A stretch of 64,000 bases of DNA from Microbacterium sp. Clip185 (GCF_028743715.1 NZ_CP117996.1:2046001-2110000); one strand, 5' to 3'; counted from the first letter of the stretch, positions 17,498-26,433 are shown. Notes: generated by a model from the sequence alone, not told the origin. Program-made: numbers and translations.

Positions 17498-17531
17498 CAT
17501 ACTTGCGACGACGGCACCCAGGATGCCGTCG
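17498..17531 (+). promoter_or_regulatory. -10 region and 5' leader hairpin of the DyP-encapsulin operon
   Basis: CATACT (17498-17503) is a plausible -10. It is followed by an 8-bp inverted repeat CGACGGCA (17509-17516) / TGCCGTCG (17524-17531) with a 7-nt loop. The hairpin ends on the first base of the ribosome site GGAAGG (17531-17536), so it may tune translation of the peroxidase. Confidence 0.4.
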
Positions 17532-17544
17532 GAAGGTGAACCCG

Positions 17545-18594
17545 ATGGCTGAGAGCGTGCGCCGCGCCGACCCCTCCTCGTTCGTGCCGGGAGCGATGCA
17601 GCAGTTCGGCTCACCGCTGTCGACGCATGCCGTGTTCCTGGTCCTGCGTGTGTCGGCCGGGGCCGATGCGCTCTCGCGCGTCCGGGGCGTTCTGGCGGAT
17701 CTCTCGGGCACGATCAAGGCGGTCGCCTTCCGCGATCCCTCGGCGACGCTGACCTGCACGGTCGGCATCGGGAGCGAGATCTGGCCGCGTCTCGTGGGCG
17801 TACCGCGCCCCTCCCAGCTCCGACCTTTCGTCCCCATTGTCGGCGAGGCCCACACCGCACCCGCGACGGCCGGCGACCTGCTCTTCCACATCCGCGCCGA
17901 TCGCGCCGACATCTGCTTCGAGTTCGAGCGGCAGCTCATGGATGCGCTCCGCGACGCGGTCAGCACCGCCGACGAGACGGCGTGCTTCCGGTACTTCGAC
18001 CGACGAGATGTGCTCGGATTCGTCGACGGCACGGCGAATCCGGTGGGCGAGGACATCGCCGAAACCGTGCTCGTCGGCGACGAGGACCCCGACCACGCCG
18101 GCGGCACGTACATCGTGACGCAGAAGTACCTGCATCCGCTTTCCGCATGGCGCGCGCTTCCGACCGAAGTGCAAGAGGCGATCATGGGCAGGTCGAAGGC
18201 CGACAACATCGAGCTCGACGACGCGACGAGTGGGCAGAAGGCCCACAAGACACTGGCAACAATCGTCGACGACGACGGCGTCGAGCACGACATCCTCCGC
18301 GACAACATGCCCTTCGGCAGTCCCGGTGCCGCCGAGTTCGGCACGTACTTCATCGGCTGCTGCCGCGACCTCTGGGTCATCCAGCGGATGCTCGAGCGGA
18401 TGTTCATCGGCGACCCGCCGGGGCTCCACGATCGACTGCTCGACTTCTCATCCGCCGTGACGGGCAGCGTGTTCTTCGCGCCCCGCCCCGACGTTCTGGA
18501 CGGGCTCGACGACGAAGCCCCGAAGACCCCCGCCGCGACGATGCCTCCCCCGCGCGCTGCGGACTCCTCGCTCGGCATCGGCGGCCGTTCCTGA
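17545..18594 (+). CDS. DyP-type peroxidase, encapsulin cargo
   Basis: A 349-residue heme peroxidase of the DypB type. The GxxDG motif is GFVDG (158-162) with catalytic Asp161, the proximal heme ligand is probably His234 (QKAHKT) and the distal Arg is Arg252 (RDNMPFG). The body ends near residue 315. A disordered Pro-rich linker follows, then SSLGIGGRS at the extreme C terminus, which matches the Leu-Gly-Ile-Gly cargo-loading peptide of encapsulated DyPs. No signal peptide is seen. The encapsulin gene starts 17 bp downstream. The ATG follows a GGAAGG ribosome site. Confidence 0.96.
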   Translation: MAESVRRADPSSFVPGAMQQFGSPLSTHAVFLVLRVSAGADALSRVRGVLADLSGTIKAVAFRDPSATLTCTVGIGSEIWPRLVGVPRPSQLRPFVPIVGEAHTAPATAGDLLFHIRADRADICFEFERQLMDALRDAVSTADETACFRYFDRRDVLGFVDGTANPVGEDIAETVLVGDEDPDHAGGTYIVTQKYLHPLSAWRALPTEVQEAIMGRSKADNIELDDATSGQKAHKTLATIVDDDGVEHDILRDNMPFGSPGAAEFGTYFIGCCRDLWVIQRMLERMFIGDPPGLHDRLLDFSSAVTGSVFFAPRPDVLDGLDDEAPKTPAATMPPPRAADSSLGIGGRS

Positions 18595-18611
18595 CGATCG
18601 GAAGGACTCTC

Positions 18612-19412
18612 ATGGATCACCTCTATCGCGACCTCGCGCCCATCACCGACGCGACCTGGGACACGCTGGACGATGAGGCGCGCACCCGGCTGCAGCCGGC
18701 ACTCGGCGCCCGGCGCCTGGTCGACTTCGTCGGGCCGCTGGGCTGGCAGCACTCGGCAACGACGCTCGGACGCGTCGGCACGAGCTTCTCGACGTCGTTC
18801 GCCGGCGTCACAGGGCGTTCACGCCAGGTACTGCCGCTCGCGGAACTGCGCGCGGATTTCGCGCTGTCGCGCAGCGAGCTCGACGATGACGCCCGCGGTG
18901 CCGTCGACACCGATCTGACACCCCTGGACGAGGCGGCCGTCGCGCTCGCCAGTGCGGAGAATGCCGCGGTCTTCCACGGCTGGGATGCCGCGGGCTTCGT
19001 CGGCATCGTTCCGTCGTCACCGCATCCTCCGCTGACCGGCGCAGCAGAGGCGGGCCGACTGGCGCCTCTGGTCGCCCAGGCGATCGCCACTCTGTCGGGA
19101 GCCGGAGTCGGTGGGCCGTACGGCCTCGCCGTCGACACGGCGACGTGGACGGAGATCTCGGGCGGCAGCGACGCGGGAGGGGCCGTGCTCCTGCGTCACC
19201 TGGAGCGCATCCTCGGCGGCCCCGTGGCATGGACGCCCGGCATCACGGGAGCGGTCGTGGTGAGCCTGCGCGGCGGCGACTTCATCCTCGAGTGCGGCCA
19301 GGACATCTCGCTCGGTTACACGGCGCACAGCCGGGACGCTGTCGAGCTGTACCTCATCGAGAGTCTGAGCTTCCGCGTCGCGACGCCCGAAGCGGCCATC
19401 GCCATCCGCTGA
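18612..19412 (+). CDS. Family 1 encapsulin shell protein
   Basis: A 266-residue HK97-fold capsid protein. It opens with the typical MDHLYRDLAPITDATWDTLDDEA start, and later has RRLVDFVGPLGW, the SxxENxAVFHGW segment (about residue 116) and the C-terminal LRGGDFILECGQDISLGY and LYLIESLSFRV stretches. Length is normal for T=1 encapsulins. It should assemble a shell that packages the DyP peroxidase through its C-terminal peptide. Ribosome site GGAAGGA lies just upstream. Confidence 0.97.
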   Translation: MDHLYRDLAPITDATWDTLDDEARTRLQPALGARRLVDFVGPLGWQHSATTLGRVGTSFSTSFAGVTGRSRQVLPLAELRADFALSRSELDDDARGAVDTDLTPLDEAAVALASAENAAVFHGWDAAGFVGIVPSSPHPPLTGAAEAGRLAPLVAQAIATLSGAGVGGPYGLAVDTATWTEISGGSDAGGAVLLRHLERILGGPVAWTPGITGAVVVSLRGGDFILECGQDISLGYTAHSRDAVELYLIESLSFRVATPEAAIAIR

Positions 19413-19417
19413 TCCGC

Positions 19418-20005
19418 TCAGGCGGCGAGCACTCCCGACGCGGCGAGCGCGACCTGCTCGCTCATGCGGGCAAGCTCCGCCTCGTCGCGGCCGATCCGCC
19501 AGAGCTGGATGAGCGATTGTGACAGCGCGACGACGTTGGCCGCAGCGGCGGCCACCTCCTCATCGGATCGATCGCGACCGGCCGCCTCAGCGAGCGCCTC
19601 GGCCATACGCCGTTCCATCTGCGTCATCGTGTCCGCAACGATTCGTGCGACCTCTTCGTCGGTGCCGAGCTCGGCGATCGTGTTGAGCATCAGGCACCCC
19701 CGACGGTCCGGGTGGGCCGCACAATCGGCGCGCACCGCAGCGAGGTAGGCGCGGACGGTGCCCGCGACATCCCGTCCTGGAGCGAGGGTGGCCTCGACGA
19801 AGTCGACGCGGGAGGCGCAGTAGCGGCGGAAGACCAGCAGGAACAGTGCCCACTTGCTCCCGTAGGCCTGGTAAAGACTCCCGTTGGCCACACCGGTGGC
19901 GGCCGAGAGATCGGTCAGCGCGGAGCCTCGATACCCACGGATCCAGAACTGCTCGGTGACCGCGTCGAGGAAGAGCTCTTCGTCGAAGGAACGGGCGCGA
20001 GGCAT
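19418..20005 (-). CDS. TetR-family regulator
   Basis: A 195-residue repressor. The N-terminal helix-turn-helix (residues about 8-55) contains GYRGSALTDLSAATGVANGSLYQAYGSKWALF. The rest is a ligand-binding helical domain that includes a CxxHPDRRGCLMLNT segment. Target unknown. It could act on the UbiB-PadR genes upstream on the same strand or on an unlinked gene. A TACGGT hexamer 6 nt before the ATG supports this start. Confidence 0.88.
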   Translation of the reverse strand: MPRARSFDEELFLDAVTEQFWIRGYRGSALTDLSAATGVANGSLYQAYGSKWALFLLVFRRYCASRVDFVEATLAPGRDVAGTVRAYLAAVRADCAAHPDRRGCLMLNTIAELGTDEEVARIVADTMTQMERRMAEALAEAAGRDRSDEEVAAAAANVVALSQSLIQLWRIGRDEAELARMSEQVALAASGVLAA

Positions 20006-20011
20006 GGCCCC

Positions 20012-20017
20012 ACCGTA
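20012..20017 (-). promoter_or_regulatory. -10 hexamer for tetR
   Basis: Minus-strand TACGGT ends 6 nt before the ATG at 20005. Confidence 0.5.
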
Positions 20018-20040
20018 GCGTGCGCGTGACGATGGGCGGA

Positions 20041-21744
20041 TCAGCGCCTGCCGAACCATTCGGTCAGCACGACGTGTCCGAGCGGCAGGAGCGAGAGCAG
20101 CATGAGAACCGATCCGAGTACCTCGTCGGAGGGGCGCAGGAGGACGCCGGCGATGAGGGTGCCGGAGAAGATCACGCCGCTCATGGCGCGCGACGCCAGC
20201 TTCTCGGTGCGCGCGAAGCGGCGCTCGAGGCGCGAGAAGTCCACCGTCAGTCGCCCCTCCTCGAGACGCGTGATGAGAGCGTCCGCCCGGCGCGGCAGTC
20301 GCGCGGTGATCGAGGCGACCGACGCCATCTCTCCGAGCATGTCGCGCATCAGGTTCCCGCTCTCGGCCCGCAACAGTTCGGATGCGTAGGGTTCGACGGC
20401 GTCCCACACGTTGAACGCCGGGTCGAGCGTGCTGCACACCCCCGAGGTGATCGACATCGAGCGGATGATGAGCAGGAAGTTCTCGGGCAGTTGGAACGGC
20501 ATCTCGCGGGTGACATCACCGAACTGCTCGGCGAACTCGCGGAACTCCCTGGGATCGATCTCGCGGAGCTCGGCGAAACCCATGCCGCCGAACCGTGCGA
20601 ACAGCGTGGTCATCGCTCGTTCGAGTTCGAGCGTGTCGGCGTCGGGCAGGAGCACGCCGACCTTGCCGATCCCCTCGACCAGACGCTTGCTGTCGCGCGC
20701 AGCCACGGCGATCAGCAGACCCCGGAGCCCGTCGCGCAGGGAGTCCGGCACCTCCCCCATCATCCCGAAGTCGATGAAGGTGAGTCGGAAGCCGCCCTCC
20801 ACCTCCGCATCCGGCGTGACGAAGACGTTCCCGGGATGAGGATCGGCGTGGAAGAACCCTCGGCGAAACAGTTGGTCGAACATGACGCGCGCGAAGAGCT
20901 TCGCAACCTCGGCCGGATCGATGCCGGCCGCACGCAACGCGACCGCATCCGAGATCTTGATGGCCGTGACGTCTGCCAGGGTCAGGACGCGGCGTGTGAC
21001 GCGTTCCCACACCGCGACGGGGGCGTCGACGCGCGGCTCCTCGGCGACGTCCACGGCGAAGCGCTCCGCCCACGCCGCCTCGTGGAGATAGTCGGTCTCG
21101 GCAAGGCTCGTGGCGGCGAACTCCTCGACCAGCGCCGGCGCGTCGACACGCTCGGACACCACACGGATGCGTCGCAACCAACCGCCCACTCGGCGGAGCG
21201 CGGCGAGGTCGACAGCGACGATGTCGTCGATCCCGGGCCGTTGCACCTTGACCACGACGTCGGCGAATCCGACGTCTGCCGCGAGGGCTTCGTGCAGCCG
21301 GGCACGATGAGCCTGCCCGAGAGAGGCTGCCGCGACCGGCGTCTCGTCGAAACGCGCGTAGGCGCGTTCGAGCGGCATGCCCAGCTCTGCCTCGGCCGCG
21401 GCGCGGATCGCCGCGAACGGGAGGGGCGGCACCTCGTCCTGCAGCCCCTCGAGCTCCTTCGTGATCTCGGGCGGCAACACGTCGAGTCGAGACGACAGGA
21501 ACTGCCCGACCTTGATCATGAGACCGCCGAGCTCGAGCGCGAGCGCGTGGAAACGACGTGCCAGCCGCGTCATCCGCCGCGGCTGGCCGCGCATCGCGAG
21601 GCGCCTCAAGCCGACCCGCGGCAAGACGAGTTCGAACCACCACACCTGGACGAGGGCGCGCGCGGCGAAGCGGATGATCCGGTTGTAGCGCGCCCGAGTA
21701 TCGGTCACGACCGGGTCCGCTCCGCCGTCACCTGCCGGCGGCAC
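20041..21744 (-). CDS. ABC1/UbiB-family atypical kinase
   Basis: A protein of about 567 residues. It has the family KxGQ motif (IKVGQFLSSR), the Ala-rich loop AAASLGQAH that replaces the normal P-loop, ion-pair Lys in VVKVQRPG, catalytic HADPHPGN and metal-binding IDFGMMG. Two C-terminal hydrophobic helices anchor it in the membrane. In bacteria UbiB supports quinone or isoprenoid lipid metabolism. The start is uncertain: GTG 21744 lies just after the PadR stop, and GTG 21708 (VTDTRARY) is equally likely. Upstream coding is not protein-like. Confidence 0.9.
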   Translation of the reverse strand: MPPAGDGGADPVVTDTRARYNRIIRFAARALVQVWWFELVLPRVGLRRLAMRGQPRRMTRLARRFHALALELGGLMIKVGQFLSSRLDVLPPEITKELEGLQDEVPPLPFAAIRAAAEAELGMPLERAYARFDETPVAAASLGQAHRARLHEALAADVGFADVVVKVQRPGIDDIVAVDLAALRRVGGWLRRIRVVSERVDAPALVEEFAATSLAETDYLHEAAWAERFAVDVAEEPRVDAPVAVWERVTRRVLTLADVTAIKISDAVALRAAGIDPAEVAKLFARVMFDQLFRRGFFHADPHPGNVFVTPDAEVEGGFRLTFIDFGMMGEVPDSLRDGLRGLLIAVAARDSKRLVEGIGKVGVLLPDADTLELERAMTTLFARFGGMGFAELREIDPREFREFAEQFGDVTREMPFQLPENFLLIIRSMSITSGVCSTLDPAFNVWDAVEPYASELLRAESGNLMRDMLGEMASVASITARLPRRADALITRLEEGRLTVDFSRLERRFARTEKLASRAMSGVIFSGTLIAGVLLRPSDEVLGSVLMLLSLLPLGHVVLTEWFGRR

Positions 21745-21749
21745 CGGGT

Positions 21750-22295
21750 TCAGTCCTCGGCGAGGATCGCGTACAGGCGTCGGCGCGTCTCGGCAAGCGC
21801 GTCGACCGCCGCCTGCACCTGCTCCGGCGAACCGGTGCGGGCGACCTGAGCGACGACCTGGGCGAGTTCCATGCCGGCCTTCGGCAGCGCCGTCATGCGT
21901 CCGCTGTCGCGCAGCCCCGGGGCCTCCCACGGGGCGTCGGATTCAGCGGCCTCCTCGGCCTCGGCCGCGCCCGCTTCGGTGAGCGAGTACGTCTTTCGTC
22001 CGCCCGCCTCCTCCGCCACGATCAGTCCCTCGTCGGCGAGCAGCTGCAGCGTCGGGTAGACCGAGCCGGCGCTGGGTTTCCACGCGCCACCGCTGCGCTC
22101 GGCGATCTCGTTGATGATCTGGTAGCCGTGCATCGGCTGCTCGGCGAGAAGAAGCAGAACGGCGGCGCGGACGTCACCGCGCCCGACCCGGAATCCGACC
22201 TTCTTGTCGACCGAGGAGCGCATCTGCTCCATGGCGTCCCAGAGGCTTCCCGGCAGCCCGCCACCGAATCCTGCGCCCGCGAATGGATTGCTCAT
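21750..22295 (-). CDS. PadR-family regulator
   Basis: A 181-residue regulator. The winged helix (residues about 38-110) has the signature LLLLAEQPMHGYQIINEIAERSGGAWKPSAGSVYPTLQLLADEGLI. A C-terminal helical dimerisation segment follows. The stop is 5 bp from the UbiB start, so they form an operon and PadR probably controls UbiB. A strong GGAGG lies upstream of the ATG. A perfect palindrome (22314-22341) covers the upstream region and probably serves as its own operator. Confidence 0.93.
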   Translation of the reverse strand: MSNPFAGAGFGGGLPGSLWDAMEQMRSSVDKKVGFRVGRGDVRAAVLLLLAEQPMHGYQIINEIAERSGGAWKPSAGSVYPTLQLLADEGLIVAEEAGGRKTYSLTEAGAAEAEEAAESDAPWEAPGLRDSGRMTALPKAGMELAQVVAQVARTGSPEQVQAAVDALAETRRRLYAILAED

Positions 22296-22313
22296 CGTGA
22301 CCTCCTCAGATCG

Positions 22314-22341
22314 TGAACGATACTTGACGATATATCGTTCA
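22314..22341. promoter_or_regulatory. PadR operator candidate
   Basis: Inverted repeat with 9-bp arms TGAACGATA and TATCGTTCA separated by 10 bp. A second 12-bp perfect palindrome ACGATATATCGT (22327-22338) lies inside. It sits 19 bp upstream of the padR ATG and is strikingly A+T-rich for this genome. Confidence 0.65.
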
Positions 22342-22422
22342 ATGCCGGGATGGAGCGGTCCTCAGAAGACTCTCAGCGACGCCCGCGACGCGATCCCCTC
22401 TCGCCTGAGGCGCGGCCCGGGA

Positions 22423-22428
22423 TAGCGT
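22423..22428 (+). promoter_or_regulatory. -10 hexamer for the lipoprotein gene
   Basis: TAGCGT ends 7 nt before the ATG at 22436, favouring that start over the GTG at 22427. Confidence 0.5.
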
Positions 22429-22435
22429 GAACGGC

Positions 22436-23077
22436 ATGAGACGCTCCCTCGCCGCCCTTTCGCTCGCCGCGGTCGCTGCTCTTCTCGCCGGCTGCACCGT
22501 CACGGCCCCGACCGCCGCGCCCAGCTCGGGCGATGCGACCACCACGACGACGCCCTCCCCCGCCGAGACACGACTCGTCGTCGGCATTCAGGCCGTCGGC
22601 TACGCGCACGACGGAGACACCACCGTCGTCTCCTACACCGAGGCCGAGAAGCTGCAGGATCTCCTGCGTTCCATCAGCGATCAGGATCCGGAGCAGACCG
22701 CGGTCGATGGCCCTCCGGGGTACGAGATGCAGATGACCCGGTACGACTACGGCGGAATCACTCTCACATCCGGCCCCGACGGCCCCGCGAGCATTGCGGT
22801 GGAGACCGCAACCTTCCACGGTGTCCCGGTAGCGACACAGGAAGGCATCTCCGTCGGCTCGACGCGAGCGGAAGCGATGGATGCGGGAGCCCGCGACGGC
22901 TACGACCAGGACGGCGACGGCATCGCGGACTGGCTGGATCTCGGTTCGGTGGAGATCTCCGGCACCCAGTCGCTGGTGAACCCCGGCTCGGTCGGCATCC
23001 AGTTCGTGATGCTCGGCCTCGACGGCGACACGGTGCGCGAACTTCAGGCGCCCGCCAACGACTTCTCGGATCTCTGA
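22436..23077 (+). CDS. Secreted lipoprotein with calcium-binding-like repeat
   Basis: A 213-residue lipoprotein. It has an N-terminal signal peptide with lipobox LLAGC (Cys about residue 20), then a Thr/Ser/Pro-rich linker of about 25 residues. Near residues 158-172 there is a DQDGDGIADWLDLG loop, like the Asp-rich calcium loops of thrombospondin type 3 repeats or EF-hands. No enzyme domain is recognised. It should be anchored to the outer face of the membrane. Confidence 0.85.
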   Translation: MRRSLAALSLAAVAALLAGCTVTAPTAAPSSGDATTTTTPSPAETRLVVGIQAVGYAHDGDTTVVSYTEAEKLQDLLRSISDQDPEQTAVDGPPGYEMQMTRYDYGGITLTSGPDGPASIAVETATFHGVPVATQEGISVGSTRAEAMDAGARDGYDQDGDGIADWLDLGSVEISGTQSLVNPGSVGIQFVMLGLDGDTVRELQAPANDFSDL

Positions 23078-23096
23078 CCCGCACGAGCGGGGCCGT

Positions 23097-24473
23097 TCAG
23101 AAGGGCGGCACGTCAGTTCTGGGCGCGCTCGAGTCCCTCCCCGCGGATGCGGGGACGAAGCGGGGTGTTCGTCGCTCCGGTTCGACCCGGTAGCGACGGC
23201 CCGTGGGCGATGTCCAGACGATCGCACCGTCGGGGTGCTGTCGGGTCTGCCATCCGCCGTGATGCTTGACGGTGTGGTGCCCCTTGCAGAGCGGGGTGAG
23301 ATTGTCGGCGCGCGTTTCGCCGCCGTGCTCCCATGCCACCGTGTGGTCGATCTCGCAGCGATCGGCAGCCATCCGACACCCGGGGGCGGTGCAGTGCGCG
23401 GCCCGCCAACGCACGAGGCGCTGCAGGTCGGCGGGCGGACGGTACCGCGTGCGCCCCACGGAGAGCACGACGCCCGTCTCGGGGTGGGTGAGCACCCGCA
23501 TCCATCCCTCGGCGCCGCCGCAGAGCGTGCGAGCGGTGCGGATCGGGATCGGCCCGACGCCGTCGAGTTCGGCAGGCGCGCTCAACGCGGCGTCATCGTC
23601 GAGCAAGGAGAGAACCGGCACGGTGACGGCGACAGTGGCGCGCACGCCCCGCACCGTCTCGGGATGATCGCTCACCTCGCCGTCGACGAGGAGATCGCCG
23701 AGCAGATCGGCCCGGACCTGATCGAGCGTTCGCGGCGTGGGTGCCGCGGAGATCTCGTCTCCGACACTCGTCTCGGCTACTTGGCCGACGGCGGCTTCGC
23801 GCTCGGCAGCCAGGAGCGCCGAGCCCATCGCCGTCAGTCGATGGAAGATCGCGCGGGCCTCGACCGCCGGCAGGTACGCCGAGAGCCAGGCCATGCCGTC
23901 GCTGTCGGACTCGACCGAGACGCGCCGCATCCGTACCGCGTCATCGTGGCGCTGCTCGAGCGAGACGACCCTGGCGCGTTCGACGAGGGCGCGGACCGCG
24001 GCGCGGAACTGACCGACCGGCATCCGCTCGGCGAGTTCGAGCGAAAGCGACGCGAGCTCAGCGCGCAGCGACGGCTCGACCGCGTCGACCGCGTCGACGA
24101 GGATGCGGGCGTGCTGCTCGGTGATCACGCCGCGCCCCAACGCGTCGAGCACGCCGTCGTACCGTTCGGTGAGCGCGACCGCCTGCGAAACGAGGCGCTC
24201 GGCCGTCGACTCGGTCACGCGCAGAGCCTGCGAGATCTCGAGTCGGAACGAACGCTCGGCGATGCCGCGGTCTCCCCCGCGCGCGGCCGACTCGACGAGC
24301 GCAGCGGCACGCGCCTCCGCGATCGCGACCGCCCGTTGGGCGGCGAACGACGAGACGAGCGATGCCATGCCCACGACCTGGTCGATCAGATCGGGCTCAT
24401 CGGACCCGGACGGCGGCGCCTCCCACGACCGCGCGATGCGGCGGTCGTCGTCGAAGGTGTCGTCCTCGTCCAT
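23097..24473 (-). CDS. DUF222/HNH endonuclease family protein
   Basis: A 458-residue protein of the actinobacterial 13E12-repeat type. The N-terminal DUF222 region (residues about 30-330) is helical. The C-terminal HNH domain has CTAPGC (about 371), DHTVAW and the HHTVKHH segment, all expected of an HNH metal site. Members are multicopy in many actinobacteria and their role is unclear. The TACCGT hexamer 6 nt upstream supports the ATG at 24473. Confidence 0.93.
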   Translation of the reverse strand: MDEDDTFDDDRRIARSWEAPPSGSDEPDLIDQVVGMASLVSSFAAQRAVAIAEARAAALVESAARGGDRGIAERSFRLEISQALRVTESTAERLVSQAVALTERYDGVLDALGRGVITEQHARILVDAVDAVEPSLRAELASLSLELAERMPVGQFRAAVRALVERARVVSLEQRHDDAVRMRRVSVESDSDGMAWLSAYLPAVEARAIFHRLTAMGSALLAAEREAAVGQVAETSVGDEISAAPTPRTLDQVRADLLGDLLVDGEVSDHPETVRGVRATVAVTVPVLSLLDDDAALSAPAELDGVGPIPIRTARTLCGGAEGWMRVLTHPETGVVLSVGRTRYRPPADLQRLVRWRAAHCTAPGCRMAADRCEIDHTVAWEHGGETRADNLTPLCKGHHTVKHHGGWQTRQHPDGAIVWTSPTGRRYRVEPERRTPRFVPASAGRDSSAPRTDVPPF

Positions 24474-24479
24474 ACCCCC

Positions 24480-24485
24480 ACGGTA
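24480..24485 (-). promoter_or_regulatory. -10 hexamer for the HNH gene
   Basis: Minus-strand TACCGT ends 6 nt before the ATG at 24473. Confidence 0.5.
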
Positions 24486-24512
24486 GGCGGGACCTCCGAC
24501 ATCGCACCCGAC

Positions 24513-25349
24513 TCAGACCCCCGCGCCGATGACCGTCAGAAGCCGCAGCTTCTCGGCGCTCTCCGAGCCCGGTGCCGCCGTGTACACGAGGAGCGAGTGC
24601 GACTGCGCCGGGTCCAGCAGAGTCTGGCATTCCAACTCCAGCGCCCCCAGCTCCGGATGCACGAAGCGCTTGGTCGCCCGCGGGCGCACGCCCACCTCGC
24701 CCCGCGACCAGATGTCGCGGAACTCCGGACTCCGCGCATCGAGCTCCGCCACCATCCGCGACGCGCGGGAACCCGGACCGCGACGCGTCGCGATCTCGCG
24801 CAGGCCGGACACCCACAGCCGCGAGAGGAAGTCGTGTTCGTCGGGGTCGTAGAGCTCACGACTGGCCGAGTCGGTGAACCAGCGGTAGCCGATGCTTCGG
24901 ACGGGGCCCGCCAATGATGCCGTGTCCCCCGTCAGAGCGACGCCGAGCGGCGTCTGGCGAAGCGTCTCGCCGAGCTCGGTGACGATCTCGGCCGGCGTGT
25001 CGGTGAGGCGGTCGAGGATCCGCAGCATGCCCGGACTCACGTGTTCGCTCGAGGCACCGGCCACAGGAGGGTGGTGGCCCGCCAGGAGGAAGAGATGGTC
25101 GCGCTCGGCGAGCGTGAGATGCATCCCCTGCGCGATGGCCGCCACCATCTGCGCCGACGGATGCGGCCCCGTCGCGCGCTCGAGGCGCGCGTAGTAGTCC
25201 GTGGACATGTGACAGAGTCCCGCCACCTCCTCCCGACGGAGCCCGGCGGTGCGCCTGCGGCTCCCGCGAGCGAGGCCCACGTCGTCGGGCTGCAGCGCCT
25301 CGCGCCGCTGCCGGAGGAACACGGCGAGCGCCTCGCGATCGATGTCCAT
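24513..25349 (-). CDS. XRE-type regulator with MmyB-like domain
   Basis: A 278-residue regulator paralogous to the one at 16486-17343. The helix-turn-helix (residues about 8-70) has GLRREEVAGLCHMSTDYYARLERATGPHPS. The rest is the MmyB-like ligand domain with a GYRWFTDSASRELYDPDEHDFL segment. It is divergent from an SDR gene 139 bp away. Such pairs are common, with the regulator controlling the oxidoreductase. Confidence 0.9.
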   Translation of the reverse strand: MDIDREALAVFLRQRREALQPDDVGLARGSRRRTAGLRREEVAGLCHMSTDYYARLERATGPHPSAQMVAAIAQGMHLTLAERDHLFLLAGHHPPVAGASSEHVSPGMLRILDRLTDTPAEIVTELGETLRQTPLGVALTGDTASLAGPVRSIGYRWFTDSASRELYDPDEHDFLSRLWVSGLREIATRRGPGSRASRMVAELDARSPEFRDIWSRGEVGVRPRATKRFVHPELGALELECQTLLDPAQSHSLLVYTAAPGSESAEKLRLLTVIGAGV

Positions 25350-25488
25350 GCGCCTTTCCTACCGTGCCGCGTGCCTCGTAGCCACGGACCGTCAATCCGC
25401 CCCCGTCACCGCGAGCCGTGGATCGAGGGGTCCTGGATGACCGGGGCAGCGGGGACCATGCTCGGATGACCCCGACCGAGGAGGCCCC

Positions 25489-26433
25489 ATGACCCGCACC
25501 GTTGCCGAACTCGAGCTCCCAGACCTGACGGGCAGGCGCGCCCTCGTGACGGGCGGCAGCGACGGCATCGGGCTGCGCATCGCCGCCCGGCTCGCTCGCG
25601 CCGGCGCCGAGATCGTCCTGCCCGTGCGCAACCGAGCCAAGGGGGATGCGGCCGCCGACCGCATCCGCGCCGACGCGCCGCGCGCCCGCGTGATTCTGCA
25701 CGACATGGACCTGGCCTCGCTCGGATCGGTCGCGGCTCTCGGCGAACGTCTGAGGACGGAGGGGATGCCGCTGCATCTGCTGATCAACAACGCGGGCCTG
25801 ATGTCGCCGCCCTCGCGGCAGCTGACGACGGACGGCTTCGAGTCGCAGTGGGGAACCAATCACCTCGGTCACGTCGCGCTCATGTCGGCACTGCTGCCGC
25901 TGCTGCGCGAGGGACGGGCACGCGTGGTGTCGCAGATCAGCGTCGCTGCAGCGCGCGGCCGCATCCGCTGGGACGATCTGAACGCCGAGCGCACCTACGA
26001 CGCCATGGCCTCGTATCGGCAATCGAAAATCGCACTGGGCCTGTTCGCGCGCGAACTGCAGCGACAGAGCGTCGCCCTCGACTGGGGCATCGTGAGTGTC
26101 CTGTCGCACCCCGGTGTCGCGCCGACGAGCCTCCTGGCGGCCCGGCCCGAGCTGGAACGCTCGGCCGACACCCGCGAGGTGCGTCTCATCCGGTGGATGT
26201 CCGCACACGGACTCTTCGTCGGGACGCCGGACTCGGCTTCACTTCCCGCCCTGTTGGCGGCCACCTCCGCGGGCGCGGTCGGAGGCCATCTCTACGGTCC
26301 GTCGGGTCTGGGAAGGGTCGGCGGCGCTCCGGCCGAACAACGGCTCTACCCTCCACTGCGAGACGACGAAGCCGCCCGACGCGTCTGGGTCGTGTCACAG
26401 AAGCTCACGGGAACGAGGTTCCCGACCGATTAG
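25489..26433 (+). CDS. SDR-family oxidoreductase, atypical
   Basis: A 314-residue short-chain dehydrogenase of the retinol-dehydrogenase/WWOX-like group. Cofactor loop TGGSDGIGLR (about residues 20-29), NNAGLM (about 98) and the catalytic YRQSK (Tyr-x3-Lys, about 176) are seen. It is probably regulated by the divergent XRE gene. Ribosome site GAGGAGG precedes the ATG. The stop overlaps the convergent VOC gene by 4 bp. Confidence 0.9.
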   Translation: MTRTVAELELPDLTGRRALVTGGSDGIGLRIAARLARAGAEIVLPVRNRAKGDAAADRIRADAPRARVILHDMDLASLGSVAALGERLRTEGMPLHLLINNAGLMSPPSRQLTTDGFESQWGTNHLGHVALMSALLPLLREGRARVVSQISVAAARGRIRWDDLNAERTYDAMASYRQSKIALGLFARELQRQSVALDWGIVSVLSHPGVAPTSLLAARPELERSADTREVRLIRWMSAHGLFVGTPDSASLPALLAATSAGAVGGHLYGPSGLGRVGGAPAEQRLYPPLRDDEAARRVWVVSQKLTGTRFPTD

